Positions 26,201 to 38,254 of a stretch of 64,000 nt of DNA are shown in pieces. The position numbers and the translations under genes are program-made. This DNA is from Struthidea cinerea (lineage: Eukaryota > Chordata > Aves > Passeriformes > Corcoracidae). The stretch lies in NCBI GenBank assembly GCA_013397865.1, contig VZTI01003255.1, positions 186,001-250,000 of the forward strand, given 5' to 3'. The number at the start of each line of letters is the position of its first letter. The stretch's first letter is position 1. The notes under the pieces were generated by a model. It did no database searches. It saw only the letters and a list, made by a program, of their open reading frames with translations, and was not told the origin of the DNA.

Positions 26201-27846
26201 GCTTTTGAGAGGATACTTATGAAGTGGGAAGAACCACTGCTCATCTGCTCTGGGTGCGAGCTGTGAAAGTCTCTTCTTACTCCCTTCTCCTCCAGTTTTA
26301 TTGTCACATTTCTGGGGAGCTACAATTTTTGAACCATCTAAATTTTCTTGATATAAGAAAACAGCTCTCACTCAGTTAAGCTAGAGACAAAGTGTTGATT
26401 AACTTTCCACCTAGTCTTTACTCTAGTGTCTACTTCTAGCTGCCAATTTTATGCAGATGCTTAAGTAGTTGTCTGGCCTTATCTCATCGTAACATAAATG
26501 AGTTTCTCTACTTCTCATCTCATAACATGAAATACATCAAATGCATGCTTCTTAGTTCTTATGTTACTGATTTTAACACCTTCACAGAAAAAGGGAAGTG
26601 TGAAAATAAAGGTAGTCTTTGTAATAGGTGTATCAGATACATATATTCACATCCACATCCAAACTAAAGAATGCAAGAGAGAGAGGTAAAAATTTAAAAA
26701 TCTCATGTAAACTGTAAAGGTATTGATATTTCTTTTACATGGATATTATTCGTTTTCAATGTCTTCTGCCAGTTCAACAGGTACAATGCAAAACCACATC
26801 AACCTTTTTTTCTGTCTTTTTCAGTCAGGTGAGTTCACAAGTTCCACAAGCTCATTTTCAGATGGAACAGGTGGGTGTACAAACACTGTGTAAACAACAA
26901 ATTCTTGGCTAGGCTGTGTATTACCATTATCTCTTCTAGACACCAGACAGAGAGGAAAACCAGCTCCAGCTTCTCTTAGTGCCAGACACCTGTTCATTTT
27001 TCTTCCATTGCATCTGCTTCACCTTCTGCTGCTCTATCAATTGCTCTTGGGCTGTGGCATAACTCTCCTCAGCAGAAACTATTCCAGAGGGTCTGGAATT
27101 TCTCTGGGTTTGCAATCAAATGTACCTGTGTCATAAGAATGATCTTCAACTAAGGAGTCATAATAAGAAGATAACCAAGGAGAAAAGTCTTACTGACTTT
27201 CTAGAAGCAACACTGTTAATCATATTGTAACAAATCAGAACCCTAAGCCAGACAGAGAGCTGAGAGTACATTCTACTAGTAACAAAAAATTTTATGGAAT
27301 ATTTAGAATTCCATGTAGAGAACAGCTTCTAATTGGACAGAAAGAAAAAGACCCACAGGACAGCTGGAGTAAAGCAATTGTTCTGCCTTGTTGCTTGGTT
27401 GTTGATGCAGGCAATGCACGCACATTAATGGCAGGAAGCTCCGTGGTTCTGTATTGCTATATATTCCCTTCAATAAAACAGTTCTATTTCTAATTTATCA
27501 GTCTGGTGGCAGAATCCCAAATCTTATCTTAGTTAAGATGATTCCAAAAATCTCAGATTTTAAGCAGATGGTGACAACTTGATGAGGCTATGTTGGAGCT
27601 GGGGAAAAGGAAGTTAATATTTCAGTTTTGTTCTTTACAAATGTACAACATGACATAATTATGTGCTCAGCTTATTAAGGAAGACATCCCATCAAGTTGG
27701 CATTTTTGCACTTTTAAAGTGGTTGCTTAAATAATTTCAATGAAATTGCCTCAAACATGGAATCAAGATCTCTACTTCAGGTTTACTGATAGTTAATATT
27801 TCCCAAGCTGTGCAACACAGCTATAAAGATTATTTTGTTAATCAGT
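23262..27846. other. Non-coding unique sequence
   Basis: No supported gene or repeat family apart from the 21-bp duplication at 25786. The minus-strand 100-codon frame at 26069-26371 has no recognisable domain. Confidence 0.5.
25786..25827 (+). repeat. Perfect 21-bp tandem duplication
   Basis: The 21-bp unit beginning AATACAGCATG and ending GTGTTA occurs twice with no mismatch (25786-25806 and 25807-25827). It is probably a recent slippage duplication. Confidence 0.9.
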
Positions 27847-27856
27847 GGGGGGGGGG
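27847..27856 (+). repeat. G10 homopolymer
   Basis: Ten consecutive G followed by AGGG. It is the only G run of this length that I noticed in the window. Long G runs are error-prone in sequencing, so its true length is uncertain. Confidence 0.85.
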
Positions 27857-28240
27857 AGGGTTCAATCAATGTTAATTAATTTATACTGGTATCTGATGGA
27901 CAATTACTTCTTGATTTAAGTAAAAAGAACTCCTTCATACAAAAGAAACACTAATCATGTCATTCTTGAGGTAACTACCATTCACAATATTTAACAAAAT
28001 CTGGTATGTTATTAGGGTACTTTTAAATGGGTATAAAGCTGGAGATAAATTTGTCTGTTCTCATTCAAACTATGCTTTACATCAGCCTAAAAGCAACCTA
28101 ATGTGTTCAGTAAAATGCCTTTTCAAAAATGGCTCTACCTGTTTAATAAAGGTATGAAAATTAAGCTTGTCTATTTGTTCTATTCTGCAAGAGTACATGC
28201 TTTTATTTCCATGAAATCTTTCATATTTTGGTGCGTTTTA

Positions 28241-28258
28241 AACTGTTTTAAAACAGTT
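28241..28258. repeat. Perfect 18-bp palindrome
   Basis: AACTGTTTTAAAACAGTT is its own reverse complement. It could form a short cruciform or bind a dimeric factor, but it may be chance in AT-rich DNA. Confidence 0.8.
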
Positions 28259-31200
28259 CTTAACTAATGATTGCATCAGCTCTCTAGAGGAAAGAATTTT
28301 CATGCAATTTTGTACTTGATATAATGGAAATTTTATCATGCTTGTGTTTTTGTTTTATTTCTATGCAGTAAGATGCTCTTTAAAAATCTATCTATTTTTA
28401 ATTTTCCTTTCTCCTGGGTTCTTGTGGCTGTACAGCTGTTGGACTGATAGCTTCTTTTTTTAAACTGGCTGTTGTTTGATTTTTTTTTTCAATAAAAAAA
28501 GACCAAAATCTTCTAGCTTAATTTTTCTCATTTAAATTTGCCTAAGTATATTCAAGCCCACCAGAGAAAAAAACCACCACCATAAAAGAAAAGCCAATAC
28601 AAAAACAGGATGAGTGAAAAACAGCAATCCTTTATGGAGCAACTGGACTCTCTCTTGTGCCTCAAGAGCCACTATTCCATCTGTAAATGTCCAAGTAGGA
28701 GCCACTGCAGTGCCAAGTAAAGACACTGGGCATCATATCCAAATACATTAGAATCAGTGTTTATTTCCCTGCATCCTTTTGCTTTTCTGCCACCTGTTCT
28801 AAGCATCTTTACTCTGCAGTGCAGGCAATCTGGAGGAGAGAAAGCTTACTTCTAGTTGTGAGGTACCAAGTACATGTCCCTGGACAGGTGGGTATAGCAG
28901 GGCAGGTTTGAATTCATTACATGAACTTCGAGTGAGAAGCACAAATTGTATAATAGAGCAAAGCAAAGTGAAAAAAAGCAGAACAAACCAAAAATGGCCC
29001 AAATTCCCGAAAATATTCCAAATAGCCTCATTTTTCTCAATTGTAAGCCATTTTTGTTTCCCTTCTTGTATATGTATCCAACAGGAAAAAAAAATAGTTT
29101 TCTGAAGGTAAAATCGATAATGTTTGTTCAGCATTAGCTGAATTATGAATTATGACTGTCATAATAATAATTAAGCTCATAAAGATCCAGTTCTGGGTTG
29201 GCACAATGTTCATGAACTGCACAAGGCTTACAGGATGACTCTGTGTGATGCAGGAGGTTTAGGCAAATATTTGAAAATAAAGAGTGAATTAAAGATGTAG
29301 AACAGCCTTAATCTTGGCATTTCTAGATTTTCAGATTTTTAAGTTTCCAAATTTCACAATGCTTTTTAAACAAACTTTGCGGTTTTCTGTACAATACTTA
29401 GCAGCTCTAGAATCTCTGGAAATAATTTCATTAACATTGCTTTATCTAAGTGTTCGAACAACAAGATGGTAAAAAATCCTAGACAATAAAAGACATAAAG
29501 CTTGGCCTTCATTATAGAAATCTTTTATTTTCAGAGGAATCAAAAAATTTGCAGTAAAATAAGAAAAAAATGGATAATATCTATCAAATTTAAAAAAAAA
29601 ATTAAGAAGAGCTTACATAGAGAGCTCCAGTCTTGCTTGTATTCAAAACTTGACTGCCCAAGGCTGAGTGACGTAGTCCATGTTAGTCTGCTTGAAGTCA
29701 GAACCTGAACCAGATGAAACATATTATTCTTTATGACTGTGAAATAGATTTTTCCCTAACAAGCAACTTGTATCCAGTCACTTTTTATAAATACACTCAG
29801 GTAGTGAAGACCAACCTTTAAATATCTTTACTAGATACCTAAAATATCATTTTGATGGATGTTTCCATAAGTCTTAAAGATAAATCCATGTTTCTAAACC
29901 TTCTATTTCATAATTAGTTCATAATTACAATGCAATGATGATTTACATTGATTTTCTTCCCTTTCCATGGAACACAACAGACTAAGAATACCAAACTACG
30001 AGGACTGAGCCAATCCACTCTGTTAACAAAGACATTAAAAATAAACACACAGAGCAAAACACTTCATGTTGAGAGCTCAGTGTCCATGCTGTACAAATTT
30101 TAGGGGATTCTATGTCAGACTACTTCTAGTCTGACCTTGTAAACTGAATGCTCCTTAGCAGTTGCACTGCTTGCAGTGCACCTTGAGATTAGACCTTCCT
30201 ATTTCTTTTCATCCAAAACCAGTTCATGCTCATGAAAATACAGTGAGCAGAGGCATCAGGACATTCATTTCGGAAGGACTTGCATACTCTGACCTAACAC
30301 AGTAACACGGATGTAACCAGAAGCTATGCAAGCATCGTTAGTATGGAACTTTGCCCAACTAACAGCCCCTACAATCAGGGAGCTTTATTAGTGTAGGTTC
30401 TGGCTCAACACTATGCTAATCACATCCTCCTGGCTTCTGGCCAGCACAAAGTGCAGGCAGAGGTCATTTGACTCTGCCTACAAAGTACCACATACACATT
30501 ACCTAAATATGCATTTGTCCTTCATAAGGCACAATTATGTTTATTGCATTACTGAATGAAAATTTTCCAAGAGTTTAGTGTTGCCTGGAGGATGCTGCTT
30601 CAATTTTACAGCAACTTTAAAAGGTTTAAATGTATTTTTTGTCCTGCATTAAAATTGAATTCATTTAAACATCTGTTTTCAGTTTGAAAAGAGGAGATGA
30701 CAGATATGAATGATACAGATTATCTGTGTGAGTTAAATCTGGGATGTGGGTGTCAAAGGTCCCTGTTCTCCTCTGTGAAGAGCTGCTTTGATGATTAGGC
30801 AGAGACACTTCTTGAACTTGACCCTTTTATACTTTAACCCCATACTCTAAGCAGACAGTAGCTTGTGAGATTTGGTATTTCTCTCTATACCCAAAAATCT
30901 TACTAAGAAGTTATTGAAATGTTAAATAGCAGTGAAATTCATAGCACAATTAATGAAAATAATTGGTATAAATTTTCCCAATCAGTTTTAAAAGAAGCCA
31001 CCCTTAATAGGCAACCTACTGTTTTAATGCACTGTCCAAAACTATCTCCAAAAAGCTGAGAACAGTACTGCTCTGTCTTCATTAGCAGAGAACATATGTT
31101 GGCAGTCAATGGTTTCGTAGCTCCCTTGAGTGGTTCTGTGAGTCAGAACCACTGATAATTTCACTGATAATTGCTTTAATAAAATCTATTTTAACATAAA

Positions 31201-32559
31201 GGGCTTGATTTCAGAGGTGGCCCACATTTATTTGTGTTGTGCCTTATGCAGGCAAATATCTGTACAGGCACTCAAAACACTAATGGGACTGCCCTCCTGG
31301 TTAAACAGATGCGTAAGTGCTTTATTGGGTCAAGGTGCAATATCTAGATATACAGGTAAAAGATCTTAAATGTGTTTCAATTCTGTACGTGAGCAAAAGA
31401 AGGAATGACTACCTGAATTTTCAGAAAATAACTGTAGCCATGTCCATTAGTGTTCAAGGAATAAGCACGTACCTATAGATAGAGTCTACGCTTCAGTACT
31501 GACATAACTTTTCAGCTCTGTATGTTCACCATCTGCAGCACTCTGGTAGATAAAAAAAATTTAAATGAACTCTGACTGAGCTTCTGATATGCCAGTAACA
31601 TAAGAATTAACTGTTCCCACATAGACTGTTCACTTCTGTGGCATGCTGAGCTCTCATTGGACATAATGTGAGAAGACAAATAAAGGATTTTAAGTGTCTG
31701 TGACTGTTGAGCCTGATGAATAAATAAACTCTTAATCTTTCTTTCTGTCAACAGCTGAAAAAAAAAAATAAAGAAGCTTAAAACACAGACATAAAAGACC
31801 GGCTATTAAAACCATTATCCTAATGTGAATATAATTTTTGTTTAGGAGGCAAGAGGGAATCTTAACAGCAAATTGAAATCTCTCTGTTAGCTGACCTCTT
31901 TTTCTGGTGAATTGACCAAAGTTTTCTACTGCTTTTACTTGTCCCCATCATGACCTGTCAAGGAGAAGACAGCCTTCCCATCAAAACCTGCAGTCAACAG
32001 GTGGAGGAAAATAATTTCAATCCTCTGTCCAAAAACTTTGACATCACGGGATAAAACAGGGAAACTGCATGAGATCAAATGTTCCTGAGACAGTGTACAG
32101 AAGAAAAAAAAGAGATATCTCAAGACCCTTACTGAAGCTGGACAGTACAGGCCCTAATGACTTTCCTTGTAGAAAGCCTGAGGTAAAGAAGTGATCATGG
32201 GAGAATGAATCTGCCCAGGAAAGAAGAATCAAGATTGCAGCTAAGATGTGGAAACATGTATTTTCTTTTTGTGATTCAACATACTGCAGGAGCTTTATTG
32301 CATTTTGGTGAGGCAATCACAAAGGAACACCCAATGCATCCTCTCTAATCTGCTGTCGGTTGCCTGGGGAGAGAACACACCGTGATTTACAATCCACAGA
32401 CTTCATGGACAGAATGAAAACCTTGATTTTAAAAATCTCTTTCCTCCAGAAGTATTTTAAAGCCACATACACTTCACATAAACAGGTTTGCTCCAGAAGA
32501 AAGCCTTCTGTTAATTGCAGAGGCTTCATTTTCATAGTTAAAAAGTGTAAATAGCTCAT

Positions 32560-33110
32560 TTATGTTATTGCTTACTTCATCCCTCCCCACTGTTCACAGA
32601 TTACTGCCTTTCCCCTTTTCCTACTCTCCTCTCCTCTCTTGGTGTACTCTTTGCTAGCCAAACAGAGCTAAATAACCTGTTCCATGCCAAGCAACCCCTT
32701 TGGTGAGCATATTGTTGGTCTGTAATTTGTTCAGAAGTGGGGGATTGCTGAGTCCCTTTCAAGCAAACTGCATGAAAATCTTCACAAATGAGCCTATGCC
32801 ATTAGTAATAAGAGCGCTAAGGGAGCCATTGTAGTGACTGAATGAATATTATGGATCACTCTCTGTAATTTAATTCTGGAACTGGGAATGTTATGTAGTG
32901 TGTGAAGAGCTGAAGTACTGCCCTACCACCCCCGCCTCTCTTGCTCACACTCACACACGGAAGGAAATCAATGGGAGAAATATTCTTGCAGTACTGAATA
33001 CACATGCACATTGGCATTTATGATAACCTGTGCTCCCTGCAGGGTGAAGAACGTGTCTTAGAGGAAATTAGAACAGCCTGACACTGGTGCAGTCTCCCAC
33101 CCTGCCATAC
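32560..33110. promoter_or_regulatory. Candidate conserved non-coding element / enhancer
   Basis: The stretch is less AT-biased than its neighbours, is free of repeats and homopolymers, and retains an AGCGCT site at 32813-32818 in a generally CpG-poor region. It includes 'gccattagtaataagagcg' and a pyrimidine-rich part near 32580-32640. Frequent stops argue against coding. The overall look resembles conserved developmental enhancers, but this is an impression without any alignment. Confidence 0.25.
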
Positions 33111-36100
33111 AGGTCATGATTGACAAGGGCCCTTGTAAACAGAGAATTCAAGGAAGAGATTTTTCAAATTACATATAAGATGGCTGAAATGACATTTAAA
33201 ATGCCAATTTAAGCAAGAATGAGTTTTCTCAATTATTCCCTTCATAATGTGTCTTTGCACCTTTGCTGCATTTCCAGGACATTCATTGTAAGCTTCATCC
33301 TGTGGCTCATTTAAGAAAATATGGGGAACTAGAGTATTTAATATATATAATGGATTTGCATACATAAGAACAGTTATTTACAAAGTACTGAACTGCAAAA
33401 CAAATTTACATTAATATTGGATTAAATCTTTTCAGAATGCTTTTATATGTAAATGTAACTTACAAAGTGCAGAGCTACAATACAAAAGAGAAAATGTCAT
33501 TCCATATAATTATAAAACTGACCTGGAGAACTTCTCAGTGTTGAAATGGAAGGTTTCCTAAACTATGAAATGATAGCAGAAGCAAATAAAAACTGTAAGA
33601 ACAAATGGGATTAATTCCAGCAAAGATGTCAGATATTCTGTGTGAGAAACTTAATCTCCCCTGGACTGACAACATTTTTTGTTTGTTGTATTTGCAGTTA
33701 GAGCAAATAAAGCAAATTTTGATTTGTGGTAGAGATCAGTTACCTCATTCATAAGAACAAAAAAAATCTTGCATCCACCTTTGCATAGAACACAATGAAT
33801 CAGTATCAAATTTGGAGGGCATATGTTACAGCTTTCATAGCAGTTATGCCTCAAAAGGTGAATATTCTATTGTGTGCACACAGATTTAGAATTCTAATGT
33901 ATCTGTCTCAGAGTACAGGTTTCTCCTCACTTGTCCCACTGGACAAACACTTGTTTAAGGGATGCAGAAGAGAACTATAGCAATATGGAGACTAGCAATT
34001 TTCTTTGGAATAAATTACATATTAATAGGCCTATTTTTTTTCTTTTGAAAGAATTGTATTGAATACCCCTTGATAAAATAGCTGTTGGAAGAATTTTTTT
34101 CGAATTAGGAGTCTGTTTCATGTTGAAACACCTTAGATGGTACACTGTCTTCAACACAGTGAGCCTAAGACAAGTCCCAGTAAAACTTACTTTGCTCAAG
34201 TCTTTTCCCCTGCAAAATTAATGTGTGTCATGAATGATGTAAGACAGCTCAGATTTAGGTACTTTAGTAATAAAGTTATTTGAAGGAAAGAAAACATGTA
34301 AGCTCTGTTTGCAAAATTTGAATGCAGCCCAAAAGAACGTCCTCAGAGCCACCATGGAGCTGGCTGGTCTTCACAACATTTGGTCTGGTCCCTCAGTCCC
34401 CGTGATGTGATCTGGACTGTAAGATCCTCCAGAGTTTCTTTCCTGACCTTCTCTCTCTCATTCGTGATGCAGCTGGCATGTTCTGCTCCACAGCTGCCTT
34501 TGCTCTGATTCCCCATAGCAAGCTGACACATGCACAGAGTAAAGAAAACAGAGGAAAGTCACTGAAATGAGATGGGACTGACAGCTTCAGAAGGAACAGC
34601 CAAAGAGCACGATTGGAGAGGTTCTTGCCATCTACATCAGGCAAGCATTTTGGATGCAAAGGCAAGGGGCAGACAGAAGCTGTCAGCTTATACACACAGG
34701 CATTTGAGATTAGTTACTCATTTGCTTGCTGTTTTCACTTTAAAAGCTCTTCATGTCAAGTTTTGACAGTACTTTTGAAAGCACTTTACAAACCACTTCT
34801 GTATTTCAGCCTTCCTACCCTCCTCACTACAGTGAACAGAAAGATCTGATCCTTATAAAATAAAGACACGGGACAATTTGATTCACTTAAGATATGCAAG
34901 AAGTGACTTCCGACAAAGACAAGGCTAGCACGACTCTCTCATGGTTGGTTGGAAGGACTTTTCGCTTTACTGTGTGTCTTTTGACCAGGATCAAGGATGC
35001 TGTCTGGTATTAAGTCTAATCACTAAAAACAGACATGGTATAAACTGGCTATGCTGTCAGTAGTATCTGGAACTAACTCATTTTTTACTTGTTAATATTG
35101 CAAGATTCATAAATTTAATCCTGTTTCATTATAAACATATCTTTTTTTGTCTTAATTAAAGCACAATTATCTTTTTGCAACATTTGGAATAATATAAATA
35201 GAAGATTATTATAATTGTTTGTTTTAGTATTATTCTTGCTTTGGCTGTACACATTTTTCCAAAGGATTTCTACAGATTACTTTATTGATTATTATTTTAA
35301 TCTTAACTTTTTGCCCAGAGGCCCAGATTAAGATCAGAGATTTCTCATGATAGACACGCTATAAGCACATGTGAAAATGTAATTCTTTTCTCAAAGGGAA
35401 TGGTGTAGAGACATAGGTAAGTAAGGGAAAAAAGGGTAATACTCAACCTGCTTTCATGAGCATTTCTTCAGATAATTTTATTTTTCAGATCTTAAAGTAA
35501 ATATCAACTCTTTAATTTATTCCTCTGGATAATATTTATTAGCTTATTTCTTTTTCTCATGGGCATTTTTTCAAGGATGAATCATCATTTTTCAGAGTAA
35601 AATAAGAGCTTTTGCTTTATTTCTCATGGAATTTATCCATTTACTACTTTATAAGATAAATTCAGTTCCAAGAATAACATCATTTTGTACACTGACTTGG
35701 TTCCATAAAAAGCAGATTGGGAAGTGCAAACATGTAAATCAAGAATCTACACCTTTTTTTTCTCCAATTGTTTGGAAGCAGGAGCCTGAACTTTTACATT
35801 TTGTTGCAGGTAAATGGGGGAAGTGCTAGAAAGTTAAAACACGCACTTTCTGCTAACATTTATCTGTGGAAAGAAAAATTGGAACAGCTGTGTGTTTTTA
35901 CCAGCTCAGAATTTCTCTGAGGCAGGGGATGCTAAAAGGAGGAGTAAAATCTGGAAGTGGTAGCTCCGAAAAACTGTACTGCAACTGAAGTCGTGTATAA
36001 CAAGACAGGCGATACAAGAAACATGAAGAATGAAATCTAAAATATAAGGGTGGTGACAGAAGAGTATTGAAGGTGTCGTCCTAAATCTGACAGAAAGTGA

Positions 36101-36563
36101 GAATTTGGGCCAAGTGCTAAGTGAAAAAGGATTTGGAGCTGTGAAAAGGAAACTGCTCCCTGTTTAACGAGAATGTAGTTTGGACTTAGAAAGATCTTTA
36201 AAAAAAAAAATAGAAGTATTTTGAAGATCACGTTTAACTGTTCCCAAAATGGTTCACATGTTAATTTCCCATATCAAGAAGACATAAAAGGACATGAAAG
36301 TGTCATAAAGTTATATTTGTACTCTGTGAAGTTATTTTGGTTTATTTCCCATTACAATATGATAGTGGAAATTCCAGCACAATTTGTCATCATTAGATTC
36401 AAGAACACTTCAAGTTACAGCGTATCATGGCAATACTTTGCATGTCTTCATCTCAAGAACGGATTATCTTTATGCTGACTCTTCACTACACCAATGTTGC
36501 TGCTGTTACGTGAATGGCGAGAAGAACGACATTAGAGAGAGTTAGTCCAGGAGAAAATTCTCT

Positions 36564-36569
36564 TTTATT
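36564..36569 (-). terminator. LTR poly(A) signal AATAAA
   Basis: The AATAAA hexamer on the minus strand lies about 20 bases downstream of the TATA box in this LTR. That distance is unusually short between TATA and poly(A) signal, so transcript ends may need the U5 region. Confidence 0.5.
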
Positions 36570-36584
36570 AATAATTAAGTCAGT

Positions 36585-36594
36585 CCTTTTATAA
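36585..36594 (-). promoter_or_regulatory. LTR core promoter (TATA box)
   Basis: TTATAAAAGG on the minus strand has the consensus TATA form. A CCAAT box lies about 60 bases upstream at 36652-36660. Together they could drive minus-strand transcription if the LTR is still active. Confidence 0.55.
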
Positions 36595-37232
36595 CTTGGT
36601 TCGCAATAGAGGAATGACACAATTGGTTCACGGCTCAGCCACCCACCTAAGTGATTGGCCGAGCGGTGTAACACCTACTTCAAAAATATTTTTCTCAATG
36701 AACCAAAACATTCTCCACAAACAACATGCAGCTGTGAAATAGTTTACACAATAACAAACTGTTTCTCAGCTGACCTCCATGAGAAAGCACTGTTCTCACA
36801 GAATATTGAGAAAAAGCTGAAGAATTTTTTGGCTTTTAACTTTTTAGCATCTACACACTAAGAAATAAGATAGCTTAAAAAGTCCTAAACTGTGTTCCGT
36901 TTAGATCATTAAACAAAAGCACTGCCTGTTGGATAAATACTATAACCTAATTTACATTTGAAGTGTTTGGGCAAAATCTGTGAAAGTTCAATCTATTCCA
37001 TCTAATTGCTAGTTAAGGTAGTAATTGCACGCTATTTGGCCAAGCCCCACAGATTTGCTTGGTATGCTTTTTAGTCACATTTTGGTAACTTACTCTTCCA
37101 TTGATTTTCTTGCCTTCTGCTTTTCTCTCAGGTGACTGGTTTGTGAAAATTTTTGGACAGCCTGCTAAATTCTTTTTCCTGCGTTCTTCTACTTGTGCAT
37201 CAGCTGGTTATCTTTCCTGGATTTTGATATTC

Positions 37233-37246
37233 TTTTTTTTTTTTTT
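37233..37246 (+). repeat. T14 homopolymer
   Basis: Fourteen T followed directly by CAGTAAG. It resembles a 3' splice site tract, but no convincing exon follows. Confidence 0.8.
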
Positions 37247-38220
37247 CAGTAAGAGAGATTAATATTCTCTTTCCAATCTTCTGTCTGAAACATGTCTACT
37301 CATTTTAAAATTCTTTTGTAAGAAAGATTTTATAATCCTTGTATAATTTTATAATTGTAGAAGTATTTTATAAGAGCATAGACATAATCATATTTATTCA
37401 GAACAAAGGCTAACCTACTATCCTATACCTGCCTGTGGCCAACTACAAAGAAATATGAGAAAAAAGTGGGGAGAGTGTGCACAATTTATCTCTTCAGCTT
37501 CAACTCAATGAGTTCCATAGCTTAACTGCTTGATTAGGTGCTTTAAATCTACTAACTCCACCTGATGCCCTTTATTTCTTGAATTGTTCCCCTTCTTAAT
37601 CTTCTTCATGCTCCTTCCTATATTGCAACCTGTTTCATATTCCCCTCAGCTGTCTGTTGTTCAAAGTAAAGATGATAGGTCAGTTAACCTCTCCACTCAT
37701 GGAGAGAGATTAAATCAATCTCATCACTTAATTACCTTTGTTGACTTTCCTTTCACCTTTTCCATTCCTACCACCTTTTTTTTTTAATTGGGGGAACAAT
37801 AGTTCTACAGTATTGAGAATGTTTGAATGTTTATGAGACAGTTGTGATTTTGTTTTTGTTCTCTAATATTTTCCTATTAATCCAAATTATATGTATATTT
37901 TTTAACTACTTTTGAGCAGTGGGAGGAATACAAGGTATCTTTTTGTAAGGAACAGTAAGGAGCAGTGCACTCTAATTGTTCCAGGGGATCCACCTAATTT
38001 TAGACTTCTCCAGGCCCCACAACCAAATATTCTCTTGGTTCATATTATTTTGTGCTTTTTGTTTTAAAGGTCATTTGTGAAATATGCTATTAGAACCCCT
38101 GTAAAAGCTACAGAAATCACTGGAACTGTAAATTACTTGGAATCAGGCCCTTATATTTTAATAAGAAAATCAGGTATTTTATCATGAATGAAGTTGAGGC
38201 TGACTTACTTCACCCTGCAG

Positions 38221-38254
38221 GACCCCAGTTCTGAAAGTCAGATTTGTCATACAG
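38221..38254 (+). other. Candidate 34-nt exon with strong splice motifs
   Basis: The interval is preceded by a possible branch site (CTGAC), then ACTTCACCCTGCAG, and followed by ACAG/GTAAGTATG, which fits the U1 consensus over its whole core. The acceptor and donor lie 34 nt apart. The length is not a multiple of three, so a simple in-frame coding microexon is unlikely; a non-coding or cryptic exon is more plausible. No partner exons were found. Confidence 0.18.

Larger units (their letters stand above)
27860..36494. other. Non-coding unique sequence
   Basis: About 8.6 kb without a supported gene. It contains an 18-bp palindrome (28241), a conserved-element-like stretch (32560-33110) and only chance open frames (for example 28799-29134 and 34393-34695 on minus). 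Confidence 0.5.
36495..36800 (-). mobile_element. Solo LTR of an avian endogenous retrovirus
   Basis: Read on the minus strand the element starts TGTGAGAACAG and ends CAGCAGCAACA, so it has the TG...CA ends of an LTR. In order it holds an inverted-repeat-like U3, a CCAAT box (GGCCAATCA, 36652-36660), a TATA box (TTATAAAAGG, 36585-36594), a poly(A) signal (AATAAA, 36564-36569) and a short U5. The spacing is right for U3-R-U5. No internal retroviral sequence or second LTR flanks it, so it is a solo LTR of about 306 bp. The flanking bases do not form a clear target duplication, so the ends may be off by a few bases. Confidence 0.75.

Noticed and set aside
34940..34965. 'catggttggttggaaggac', similar to the complement of a CR1 3' end
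   Set aside because: The match is too short and no further CR1 sequence continues on either side.
37233..37256. T14-CAGTAAG, considered as a recursive splice site
   Set aside because: A recursive site needs AG directly followed by a full GTAAG donor. Here only one G is present and the acceptor and donor would overlap.
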